Part shown: positions 34,296-45,300 of the stretch, in pieces
Layout: each line of letters starts with the position of its first letter
Position numbering within the stretch: the first letter of the stretch is position 1
DNA from: Plantago major
Taxonomy: Eukaryota > Streptophyta > Magnoliopsida > Lamiales > Plantaginaceae
Direction of reading: 5' to 3'
Length of the DNA: 64,000 nt
Assembly: GCA_026545765.1 (NCBI GenBank)
Contig: CM048844.1
Location: forward strand, 70,851,035 to 70,915,034
Notes under the pieces: generated by a model
What the model was told of the DNA's origin: nothing
What the model saw: only the letters and a program-made list of their open reading frames with translations
Database searches by the model: none
Position numbers and translations under genes: made by a program

Positions 34296-34904
34296 TAGTA
34301 TAGTATATCTATGTTAGGTGTCAGATTGTAATTTTTATATATTTGAAGAAGACCAATAAGCAAACATCTAGCAGGAAGAGCTCTAGTTATTGAAGATCAA
34401 GAGACTGCACAAGATTACTGAAGACTAAGGAGAAAGGTCCCCTAAGATACCTTGGCTCAGATACCATGAAGAAATTAAGTGTATTTGGAAGATAAGTGTT
34501 TCAAGAGGTTTCTGACATCCAAAGGTTACTGAGTAAGGAAGTGCAAAGTCTCAGATAGCCTGCATAGTTCCGTTGAGACTACAGGACAAAATATAGTATA
34601 ATGCATTTATTATGCAGACAGAGATGTCTGAACAAAAGAGGAAATATATGTAAACAGACAAAGCTCACTACCGTACTATATCAGATATCAATAGTTTGAA
34701 TTTCTAAAGTGCCTAACGGATACTATTCAAATGAATTGAATTTCAACTATAAATATCACCACTTAGAATGTTTGAAGACACACCTTGAATATGGAATATA
34801 CTTGTGAATTACATTCAAGCATACAAGCATTCAAACATACTTACTCTCATTAGCAATTACTGTCGCGACTTAAGCTCTTTGATTCTAAGTTGCACAAAAG
34901 TCCT
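34296..34904 (+). repeat. Probable copia LTR, truncated at its right side
   Basis: Starts TGTTAGTATAGTATATC. It has a TATAAATA box near 34750, followed by CATTCAAGCATACAAGCATTCAAAC-like repeats and TTACTCTCATTAGCAATTAC, a composition usual for copia LTRs. No second copy was found. It adjoins a CACTA coding fragment. Assigned by character only. Confidence 0.4.
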
Positions 34905-35840
34905 GATCACCGCCTTGCTTCCCCGGTTGTGGACTGTTTTCGAGACTCTAAGGTCAGATTTGTATAGGAAGATGATCAACAAGGTTAAAAATGATGGCAA
35001 GAGGCCAGAGTGGATAGGAGTTGAGGAGTGGGGGCATTGGGTGGAGTACTGAAAAAAGAAGGAGGTCATTCAGGTTGCGGCCTAGAATAGAGAGAACCGG
35101 CTGACTGGGCCGTCTGATGGTAGGGGGTGGCCATACACCACGATGGGCCGCAAGCTGTGGTTACGACTCACCGTATAGCGGTTAGTGTACATTTTACTTA
35201 TTTGTCCGTTTATTCGTACATGTGTTCTGTGTTTAATTTTTACCCACTTTGTTTGCATATATGTTCTTCAGCTCCATGCTGGGGAAGAGAAGATCACACT
35301 ACAGCTCTTTAAAAGAGCTAAGCTGAAGGACGACATATGGGTGGACAGGAGGTCCGAGCTTATTGCGGTACGTTTCTTTTGTTAAGGTTCATATTTGTGT
35401 AATATAAGTGATTTTGAAACCTGTAACTCATGGTATGCACTTTACAATTTCAGGCTGAGGTGGAGAGGAGGATCACCGGTCGGAAGCTGCCAGTTGAAGA
35501 AGAAAACAACATCTTCTTAGCCGTCAACCCAAGGGACGACAAGGGCCGAGTATATGGATTGGAGAGTTTCTATGGGGAGTTTGTTGGCTGGCTGGTCCTA
35601 GCTCTTGACATCGACCATCGAGCACTGTTTTTACGGGAGCGAGTCCGAGTTGTTGCATGAAGAGATCACTCTTTTGCAAGAGGAGTTAGCTAAAAGCAAG
35701 GAAGACTACCGACAACTCTAGGAGTCCTAGGCTTTAGTGATGCAGCAAATGGAGGATTTTAGGAGACTTTTCGCCATGTACCCACAACCACCCCCGCCCC
35801 CGCCCCCGATAGTTAGTTTGGACTTGTGTTTTTCTGCTAC
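34905..35840 (+). pseudogene. CACTA TnpA-like (Transposase_24-type) protein fragment
   Basis: Exon pieces: LRSDLYRKMINKVKN with WIGVEEWGHWVEY (34950-35052), ENRLTGPSDGRG (35090), then after an AG acceptor near 35270 LFKRAKLKDDIWVDRRSEL. An intron runs from 35368 (GCG|GTACG) to 35453 (TTTCAG), followed by AEVERRITGRKLP. The last part has MEDFRRLFAMYPQ and a proline run. CACTA 2 has the same blocks in the same order (SDIYRKMVYKMK, WVGDDEWALWL, then acceptor and SEVERRMDER). These proteins belong to the second ORF of En/Spm-type elements. In-frame stops show it is dead. Confidence 0.7.
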
Positions 35841-35963
35841 TTGACTTCGTATTTAATCTTCTGTACGGATATTTAATGTTCAATATGGATAATTTGTATT
35901 CGTCGAACCCTTTCTGTTAATTAATACAATTTAATTATTTTGGATTTATTATCTTAGATTATA

Positions 35964-36968
35964 GAATAAATTTTATTTTACACTAGAACCTTTTTGGCCA
36001 CTTTGAAGTTACACCGCAACCTTTTTTTTTCCTCACTCGACACTAAAACGTTAGTCAACACTTTGAGTCTACACAAAGGTTAAGTTTTTTTTCCAATCAA
36101 CACCAAAACCTTGATGATAAATTACACCAACTACCAAAACCTTTTCAGTTCACCAAAAATAAATTATGTACAACCTTGATGATAAAAAAACAAAAGAACA
36201 AGTATAAAAAAGATTGCTTGTATAAGAAGAAACATGTAATTACATTATTTTGAGGAGAAGAAGTATAATCAAAAGAATTAATCGTATATAATATGGAAAG
36301 AGAGACATAATTGTACGTGGCCATAATTGCAAATTCTTACGTGGCAGGATGTGGTTCTTGATTGTTAAATATTTAATAGCCATTCTGATGTAAATATGCC
36401 GACTTTGCATAATTGTTATAAGAATAATAATAGGGAATCATAAAAATAGTTGTGGTTCCTTGAATTCTTGCAATATAGATGAGATGAGGGCATTAAATGA
36501 AAATATTTGTCACCTCCTTGATCTCATTGCAATATACATGATTTAAAAATGAAATTTACATCTAATGTATGGCAAACAAAATACATATATGATATCTTCA
36601 TTCTCTTTCTCTCTCACTCAGTTATGTCTCTCTTTCAACATTATGTACGATTAATTCTTCTGATTATACTTGTTCTCATCAAAATAATGTAATTACATGT
36701 TTCTTCTTATACAAGCAATCTATTTCATAAATTTTCTTTTGTTTTTTTATCATCAATGTTGTATATAATTTATTTCTGGTGAGCTGAAAAGGTTTTGGTA
36801 GTAGGTGTAATTTATCATCAAGGTTTTGGTGTTGATTGGAAAAAGAACTCAACCTTTGTGTAGACTCAAAGTGTTGACTAACATTTTAGTGTCGAGTGAG
36901 AAAAAAAAAAGGTTGTGGTGTAACTTCAAAGTGGCCAAAAAGGTTCTAGTGTAAAATAAAATTTACCC
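35964..36968. mobile_element. 1-kb foldback element with long inverted repeats (Mutator type by duplication length)
   Basis: Arms of about 330 bp (35964-36300 and 36640-36968) are inverted copies that begin GAATAAATTTTATTTTACACTAG and GGGTAAATTTTATTTTACACTAG respectively. A perfect 9-bp direct repeat TAGATTATA lies immediately outside (35955-35963 and 36969-36977). The middle is AT-rich without a gene. It sits inside CACTA 1. The 9-bp duplication points to Mutator-family transposase; no transposase is carried. Confidence 0.85.
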
Positions 36969-37039
36969 TAGATTATATTTGTGGAACAGGTGAAATATGA
37001 AAAAATGCATCTAAATAAAATAAAAAAATTAATAATCTG

Positions 37040-37320
37040 CAAATTTAGAGACGGATAAATTATCCGTATCTAATTCTAGATTTTATTTATTAAAAAAAAT
37101 AAAACTATCCGTCGCTAATTAGCGACGGATATATTATCACTAAATTGGGAAACTTCGGTCAACGAATTTATCCGTCACTAACCGTCGCTGAATTAGAGAC
37201 GGATAAATTATCCGTCTCTAAAAAGTTTGTGACGCCATAAATGAAGACAAGTTAATTGTTCGTCGCTATATCTGTCTCTAAACAGTTGGCGACGGGCTCA
37301 ACCCAGTATTTTTTGTAGTG
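37040..37320 (+). repeat. CACTA 1 subterminal repeats and terminus
   Basis: Inverted ATCCGTCGCTAA / TTAGCGACGGAT motifs and variants recur, followed by the TTTTTTGTAGTG end. Confidence 0.8.
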
Positions 37321-39142
37321 GTAGACATCCCTATCTCAGATACCTTAGACGCTGAACAAGCGTTAGATATATTAAACACAGAACAAGTGTCAGATATCTT
37401 TGATACTGAACAAGTATCAAATCATGATCATATTGATACATTAATGAATCAAAATGATAATGATCCTACTAGTTCTAAACCCCTTATAAAATGGATAAGA
37501 GACCATCCTGCAAAGGATGTGATTTGTCCAATAGGCCAAGGGATAAGAACTAGGAGATCAATTGCTGAAAATGCAAATTCTCTCTATGGATGTTTCATCT
37601 CAGATACTGAACCAAAGACCATTGAAGAAGTATTAAGAGACTAAGATTGGATCTCAACAATATAAGAGGAATTGGATCAATTTGAGAGAAACAAAGTATG
37701 GAAACTAATTCCTTACATTGATGGAATATCTGTCATTAGAACTAAGTGGGTTCTTAGAAACAAGATGAATGAATCTGGTGAAATAACCAGAAACAAAGCT
37801 AGATTGGTTGCCAAGGGATTTACCCAGACTGAAGGATTAGATTTTGATGAGTCATACGATCCGGTTGCAAGATTGGATGCAATCGGACTAGTTCTTGCCT
37901 TTGCAGCACATAATGACTTCAAAGTTTACCAAATGGATGTAAAGAGTGCATTTCTAAATGGTGAGCTTGCTGAGGAAGTCTATGTTGAGAAACCACCACG
38001 CTTTGAAGTACCATCAGAAAGCAAAATGGTCTACAAGTTTCAGAAAGCTCTATATGGACTAAAACAAGCACCAAGAGAATGGTATGACACTTTGCCAAGT
38101 ACTTGCTGACAAATGGATTCAAGAAAGGAGAAGATGACAAAACTCTCTTTACACTGAACCATGATGGGAAACTACTTTTAGTTCAAGTTTATGTTGATGA
38201 CATAATCTTTGGATCCAAAGACAAGCAACTATGTGAAGACTTTGCTGAGCTCAGAAAAGTAAATTTGAAACGAGCATGATGGGAGAATTGAACTACTTCC
38301 TAGGATTGCAAGTCAAACAACTCAATGATGGAATATTCATTAGTCAAACAACGTATGCAAAAGACAGGCTCAACAAGTTCAATCTCAAGCCTTCTGAAAA
38401 GAATGCTAAGATACCTATGAACATTGAAACTAAGATGACCTATACTGAATCAGATAAGAGTGTTGATGAACACAAGTATAGGAGACTCATTGGTACACTA
38501 CTGTACCTCACAACAAGCAAACCAGATATTCAATATGCAGTTGGTGTGTGTGTGTGTGCAAGATTTCAAACAAATCCAATGTTATCACACTATAACACTG
38601 CAATGGAAATTCTAAGGTATGCGAAGGAATCTGTAGAAGTTGGATTGTGGTATCCAAAAGATAGTGGATTGAATTTGGTTGTCTATTCAGATGCTGACTA
38701 TGCTGGTTCAATGTTTGATAGAAAAAGTACTTCAGGAACATGTCAATTCCTTGGTACCAGATTGATATCATGGTTCATCAATAAGCAAAATGCAATTACC
38801 ACATCAACCACAGACGCAGAGTATATTACTGTTGGGTGTTGTGCTTCACAAATTTTGTGGATACAACAACTCAGAGACTATGAGATCAATGAAATGAAAA
38901 CTCCAATTTTCTGTGATAACACAAGTATTATTGCCATAACTCAGAATCTTAAGTTTCATTCAAGAACAAAGCACATTGATGTCGGACACCACTTCATTAG
39001 AGATCATGTTGAAAAAGGCAATATTGAAATACTAAAGATTGGTATAGAAGATAAGCTTTCTGACATCTTCAAAAAACCACTGGAAGAGAGCAGATTCATG
39101 GCTTTAAGACATAGTCTTGGGCTAATTGAAATGCCAGTCTAA
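37321..39142 (+). pseudogene. Copia reverse transcriptase and RNase H
   Basis: The frame from 37321 includes LIKWIRDHPAKDVI and, after in-frame TAA codons at 37642 and 37663, [63 protein letters not shown] and [15 protein letters not shown] one-base shift near 38090 moves it to [11 protein letters not shown] and QVYVDDIIFGSKD (catalytic YVDD). A third frame (38276-39142) has ELNYFLGLQVKQL and the RNase H blocks VVYSDADYAGS, KQNAITTSTTDAEYI and FCDNTSIIAI. Integrase, protease and gag are missing upstream. The blocks are typical of the SIRE/Tork side of copia, but I cannot fix the lineage. Confidence 0.85.
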
Positions 39143-39996
39143 ATCTTTGGTATCTGAGATGGGAACTCAAAAAGCCAAGGATAAGAATAAAAGGCTTTCT
39201 GAAAAGAAAGGCACTTTAAGGAACAAAAGAGATTGCTGAGAAGGAAGCAATTACAAAAAAGAATTGTGACTAAAAGTTAAAAGGCAAGAAGTTATCTGAG
39301 ACAGGTACTCAAATATCAGGGATGACAAAGTAAGGGGAACACAAAAGATAAAAAGTAGCAGACTAGTACAAGTGTCAGAAGTTAACTACTCTCTTTTGTT
39401 TTGTATTTTTCCACTTTGGTGAAATTTACAAACAAACTGAAAAGCGTGTTCAATGCACTCAGAGAACAGTTCGTCTCTATATTACAAGTCACTGAAGCTC
39501 ATACAAACTCATATAGCTATTAGCAAAAAAACATTAATTGGGCACGATTACATTCACTGATTGTGATCATTGATGGAGAAGCAATCCAAGCCCTTGATTA
39601 AAAAGGAGGTTCGATTTGAGTGGCTGAGATGAGTCTCGGTGAAAAAGCAATGCATAAAAAACATTCATGGCCCACGAGCATTTAATGTAAATCATGTTTT
39701 TACCCACGTCTCAATGCAATTAACAGATACATACACAGAAAATCAATTTGTATGTATGTGACTATTGAGATTTGTGTTGCTATATAAAGGAGGATTTTGG
39801 CAGAGACTAACACTTTCGCCGTAACCTACATTGTACACTTGCATCAAAATAGCAAAATTACTCAAATTTTTTCTATTAATCTCTGCAAATTTCTCTAATT
39901 CACTGCGAGTTCTTGCTAAGTTTTTCAGCAAAGAACCACTTTCACGAACACTTCTCTTTTCCACTCTCAATTTCAAAAACATTACTATATAAAGAG
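39143..39996 (+). other. Copia 3' region with TATA box
   Basis: Non-coding stretch between RNase H and the following frame. TATATAAAGG at 39780-39790 is a good plant TATA box about 215 bp before an ATG. No LTR copy of 34296 is seen here. Confidence 0.45.
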
Positions 39997-40770
39997 ATGG
40001 CACCAAAAAAATCCAAAGTCTCGACCTCTGGAACTGCTGAAAAGCAAGTTGCCAATCTTGTTATAGAAAACAAGAGACTTGAAGGAGATTTCAACTACCA
40101 GAATTGGTCTTCCAGCATCAAGGAAACAAGGATGTTGTGGGGAGGAGACCTTATAGACGAATACATGCTAGGCTCTGCAACAAGCCCAAAAGCTATGCAT
40201 CTATACTTGAGATGCTTGAAAAGGCAAAGATCAAGCAGTTTTGTTCTGCACTTCCTAGTGGTGTATCCATTGTGGATGTTTTGTCATTCTACAACAACTC
40301 CAAAACAACTAGCAGGTTACTGAATGATGACACTGAGGAAGTGCTCATCACAACTAAGTCCAGGGTTAGAAAATTTCCTAGACTACAAGTCCTTCAGTGA
40401 ACCCTTTGGGTTCTCTACCCAAGGTGAAACATCGTCCATAGACGTAAATGATGACACTATGAAGACTAGAGTTCAAAGTCTCTACGATGATATATGCAAT
40501 TCTGATGCAGATGGAACTCCGGCTTCTTATGTTCAGAAAGTCATCAGAAGAAGGCACTTGGTGGAGCATTGGAGCTTGCTGACGCTCATCTTCCACAGGT
40601 GTTTTGACTCTTGCCAAGGAAGAGCTGATCAGATCAGCATGGAAAGATGGATGCAGATGTTGCTCCTCAGCAAGCATGATGATATGCTGGAAAACCCTTT
40701 CAACCGGGGTAAGTACGCATTCAAGAAGTTTGTTGACAAACTTCAATATCGAGTTAATATGGTGTTGTAA
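39997..40770 (+). pseudogene. Accessory ORF downstream of copia pol, frameshifted
   Basis: ATG at 39997 gives MAPKKSKVSTSGTAEKQ and NKRLEGDFNYQNWSSS. A shift near 40130 leads to a frame with YASILEMLEKAKIKQFCSAL and VVDVLSFYNNSK-like blocks to 40400. A further shift gives FGFSTQGETSSIDVND and DDMLENPFNRGKYAFKKF, ending at 40770. The blocks resemble the extra, env-like or gag-like ORFs that some plant copia elements carry behind pol. I recognise no membrane segment. Function unknown. Confidence 0.4.
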
Positions 40771-41129
40771 CTCACCAAGTCTATTAACATCTAATTTTAG
40801 ATTAGAGTTTAAAAATCGTAAAATGTATAATGGTTTAAATATAGTCAAAAGTGGTCTTTATTTGTAAAATACGAAAAAACATGAAAATCAGTATAACTTT
40901 TATATTTTTATATTCTCTATTTTATTAATTATGAAGAAGATAAATTAAAAAATACATATAAAGAAGAAAGGACAAATGGAGAGACAAACTTGTAATGCTA
41001 TAAAACAAGTTTCCTGGGTATAATGGGTCTAGCACATAAACTTTTTAATTGGGTCAATTGTCCCATGTCGTTATTTGAAAGAGTGGGTAGCTGTCTGAAA
41101 ACTCAATTCATGACTGTCTCTGGCAGTAA
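40771..41129. other. AT-rich spacer
   Basis: No supported feature between the copia accessory frame and the LINE fragment. Confidence 0.4.
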
Positions 41130-41909
41130 TTTCCCCTTTAAGAAACTTCCTTTGGTCTGGTTTTGACTCTGGAAAAAGGAATATGGTGGCTTGGCAAAAT
41201 GTTTGTCAAGGTTTAATGCAGGGTGGACTAGGGATTAAAGAGGTGCTCTCTTGGAACAAGGCTGCACTTGGATGCTTCATTTTTTAACTGGATAATACAA
41301 ATTCTTCTTCACTCTGGCACAAGTGGATGAGGGTGTACAAGACCTAGAACCATAGTATTTGGGATATGTTAGACAGCTTATTGGTACTATACTACAAGTT
41401 TCTAATACCTAGAGTTTTCCTTCTTGTTTCTATGGTTGTTTGATGGTCTGTGGAGTTTGTTTATAGGGCCGTTGTTGTTTGCTGGGGTGCTGTTCTGCTG
41501 GCAGTATTTCTTGGTTGAACTCTTGTACTATTTCTCCTCTTACCATTGATCAAGGTTGAAGGTTGGAGACACACAATGGAAAATACAATTGAGGTTGCGC
41601 CACTGAGTATTAGTTTGTAAGGTCGTGGACCTCGTCTATTGCCTCTGTACTCTCAAGTGGAGCTGGTTGCTGGAATCTGTTTACTCACAATCTTGATGTT
41701 TTGACTAGATCTTCTTTGTATGGATGTTGTTAGAATCATAGATTTATCTAGAGTTTTAGTTCATGTATCATTGTGTTCTTGTGTCTAGTTACTCCAATTA
41801 GACTGGCCTTCGAGATGGTACGGATATTTTATACAGATTGGGGCATACCCCTCTCATCCGGTATTATTTTGGGCTTTTAATGGATTTAATCTGCTTCAAA
41901 AAAAAAAAA
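41130..41909 (+). pseudogene. 5'-truncated LINE copy with poly-A tail
   Basis: The plus frame near 41150-41380 reads SGFDSGKRNMVAWQNVCQ, GLGIKEVLSWNKAALG and SSSLWHKWMRVY, the post-polymerase region of plant LINE reverse transcriptases. About 500 bp of 3' UTR-like sequence ends GGATTTAATCTGCTTC followed by 12 A at 41898-41909. Truncation at the 5' side and a poly-A tail are the normal outcome of LINE insertion. Confidence 0.7.
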
Positions 41910-42311
41910 TTTTAGGACACAGTTGTGTCATGTGTGGGAGAGGATAAGCTATGGTTTCTCCCCCAACTTCTGTAATCCCGTTTTTGGGCATTGACCGTGG
42001 CTTCTAAGCCTTTATAATATAAATTAATGTGACTAGAAATTTCAGAAATTGCCATTTCATAATTCCATTCCCAAACACATAATGGCCAAGGAAGGTTTCC
42101 ACTTTGAACTCAAATGTGATACCATACAGCCTTGCAGAATCATTTGATTCCAATGTCCATTTTTGTCTTAAAAAATATAGAGCATTTGGTCACTATCCAA
42201 AATGTTATATACCGTGAATTTTGATTTAAATATTAACGAATTCTCTAGCCCAAGGCCTTTTAACAATTCAAGGGCTAAAACAAAGTCTTCTGAAGTATGT
42301 GACTTGACAAT
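41910..42311. other. Spacer and 3' flank of the AP2/ERF-like gene
   Basis: Contains a further LINE-tail-like phrase (GGCTTCTAAGCCTTTATAATATAAATT near 42010) and the probable 3' UTR of the minus-strand gene. Confidence 0.45.
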
Positions 42312-45300
42312 TTAACTGGCTATTACATCCTCGTCTGACGCTGAAAAGCCATTAACTGCTGGATCGTTTAACTCCCAGTAACCAATTCGCGTTCTTCTTT
42401 TGTTATTAGTAGGCCGCGCTCTTCTCTCAGATTCTAGACAGCCAAGAATTGCAAACAATATCAAATTAACAAGATTTTGTTACCTAAAGTGACCAATGTA
42501 TGCACACCATATAAAGCTTACTCTTGTTTGTGATGGCTGAACGAGTCATAGCTAGAAATTCGTCCCACTTAAATTTCCTAAGCTCCTGCTTTTCCTCTTC
42601 AGACAGTTCGAAGTTGGGCTCCCTTCCACACATAAATGCAGCCCTGAGATTGTAGAAATTATCAAGTATTTGTGACAGATCAGAGGAGGAGATGTTGATT
42701 TTGTATCTTTATGAAAAATTGACACTATGGCAGAGATAATGTAAACAAGATCTTATTGGCAGGCAAAGCAGAGTTTACAACACAATAATTACAGGCCAAC
42801 CAACTGATCAAGATACTGTTGGGCCAAAGCCTGCCCTTAAAAACAATGCGTAATCAGTCTCCAAATTCCAGACTCTCAATGCTTTATGACACTAATGCTC
42901 ATCCCTAAAAGCATGGAATTTTGGTACATAAAATTCTACTGACAGATATCAACAGTTTAACTTGAGACTAGCCATGTGAATTAATCAACCTACAAACCTT
43001 ATAACTGTTGAAACATGGAAACAAAAACACAAATCGAAATCTAGGCACTTTACCAATTCTGGGCAGTGAACTGAACTATACTATCAAATTCTAAATTGAT
43101 GAAAGCACAGCTCAAAAAAAGCATGAGGAAGGATGAAGAGCTACACAAACTAAAACTCTAGTCCACAATCATCAGCAAATTACAATAACAAAGTGATAAG
43201 GAACTACCTGTCATATAATCGAGCAGCCTCTTCTTGGGAACCAACAGTTCCCAAATGGATCTGTTTCTTGTCAACTTTAATGGCAGCTTGCCATTTCATA
43301 TTTTTGAAATAGACACCTCGCATGATACATGGTTCTTGATTTTCAACCACTTTTCTTCTATGTCGCTTTCTACGTTTAATCTCTGGAATAACACAAAACT
43401 AGATCAAAACACATGGACAGATAAAGAAAGGGTATTTGTTCTTTGAAGATGGTATTCTCAACCAGCATGTAACTATGAATAAACTTGTGACATCATAGTA
43501 TCTAGCTAGGCTCGTGTAATTGTTGTCATACTCTTTTACAGAAAGTTACTGTGGGTTCATGTGAAACAAGGACTTTCAAATGATAAAAAATTACATTTGA
43601 ATGAACTAATTATGTCGAAAAGAATTTGTAAAACACGGTCAACAACCCCTTAATACTACAACATTAATAAGTACAACACCACTTGTACCAACTCCCTAAT
43701 GTTCATCTAGAAAGTTAAAACTAGACATTTTTATCCTTATCCTTTATAAGGAGATAATTAGATTACCACATGCACCTGATCCACGCCACACTCGCTGATC
43801 GACTTTATCTTCTCTCTCTGACTCAGGTGACATGATCAATAGCTGAGATAAACAAATGAAATCGTTAACTTGGTATACCCCACGTCCGTTTTATATAATG
43901 AACGTGCAATTTACATGGAAAAAGAAATATAAACAAAGAAATAGAAATTAAATAAATGAAGTGAGTTTTATATCCATTTTGATCAACTTAATAGATAGAA
44001 CAACAGATATCTAGGCACTAGGCTCTTGTATTCTTCAAATTTTTTTTTGGTAATGAAAGACGTTTACTCCTTAGACTATATCAGAATTTAAAAAAGGTAC
44101 AACTTGGGTTGGGAGAGTTTCACAAAGGATTTTTCCGACCATACCCGAATTAGCTAATTTCGCTAACTTATCCGCTACTGCATTGGAGTTTCTATTAATC
44201 CAATTTAACTATATATCCCAAGGTTTATGTATTAAATTAATACATTCTTCTACCAAAGCCTTATCTCCTTGGTCCAATCAACAGCCTATCTTGTCTTCTT
44301 CAGATTCAAACAGTTGGCTCTCCAGTTGTCTTCCTCAATTCGAATAGTAGGCTCCTTCAGATTCGAACAACAACTTCTTCAGATTCAAACAGTAGGCTCC
44401 TTCAGATTCCAAGTAGATTCTTCATGGCGTCAAGGTAATCTTCGATTTCTTAGTTTAGCTGCTAATTTCTTCAACTCATTTGAAAGTTAGCCTCTTGTAT
44501 GTGGTTCAACTAATACCAGACCATGATAATCTTCAATTTCTTAGTTTAGTTGCTAATTTCTTCAACAAATACCAGCCTTCATTACATTGATTAAACTGTT
44601 GTATTCATTACAAGCTAATTGTTGCTATGATTAATCATAATTATGAAGGACTAATACTTCTTCGGCTAAAATAAGAAACTAAACTTTTAAATTCTCTTAA
44701 GTTGATATCAAGTGCGAATGGAGGTGCGACTAAGTTCATTTCAGGTGCGAATGTGTCATAGGAGATGCGACCTAACCCTAAATTAATAGTGACCTAACCC
44801 TAAATTAATTCTCTTTTAAATTCCCAAATTGATGTTACCTAACCCTAAATTAATTCCCAAATCTGCAAATCTCAAACTATATGGATTTAAATTTTGATGT
44901 TTAGTAATTAATCCAAAAGGCATAATTTAACTTAAAAATATCAATTCATCAAATCCACTATCATTATTTTATTCAAAAGTAATAACTCTTATTTTTCTCA
45001 CTCCAAATCAAAAGGGAAACATCAGGCGGACGGAGAAAGTAGTATATATGTGCATTGTAGTTGTCGCTGACATTTTCTGATGTTAGGTGATAATTCTGAT
45101 GTTAGAGCTCTCCAATATAGGATCAAATTATGTGTGTTGTTTGTTGATCAGTTTATTTACGTGGGTAACTGGCCTTTTATCTTGGTAATTTGCAGTATTT
45201 CTGATTGAGATGAAGAAATAGTGTGGCCACCGATGGTTATGATTATGAACACCAAACCTGTAAAGGATCTGAACGGCACGGTATGTCATTTAGTTCAATT

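Larger units (their letters stand above)
34905..37320 (+). mobile_element. CACTA transposon 1, 5'-truncated, with 3' terminus
   Basis: The right end reads TTTTTTGTAGTG at 37320, the inverse of CACTACAAAAAA. Before it (37040-37310) lie many ATCCGTCGCTAATTAGCGACGGAT-type subterminal repeats. The coding part at 34905-35840 matches the same accessory protein that CACTA 2 carries next to its equivalent end. No left CACTA terminus exists; the left side ends inside an exon next to a copia LTR. A 1-kb foldback element lies between coding part and terminus. Confidence 0.75.

Noticed and set aside
45010-45040. CGGACGGAGAAAGTAGTA, like the end of a Stowaway/Tc1 MITE (counterpart near 46589)
   Set aside because: Occurs once per arm as part of the foldback; I could not pair it with a second MITE end and a TA duplication within an arm.
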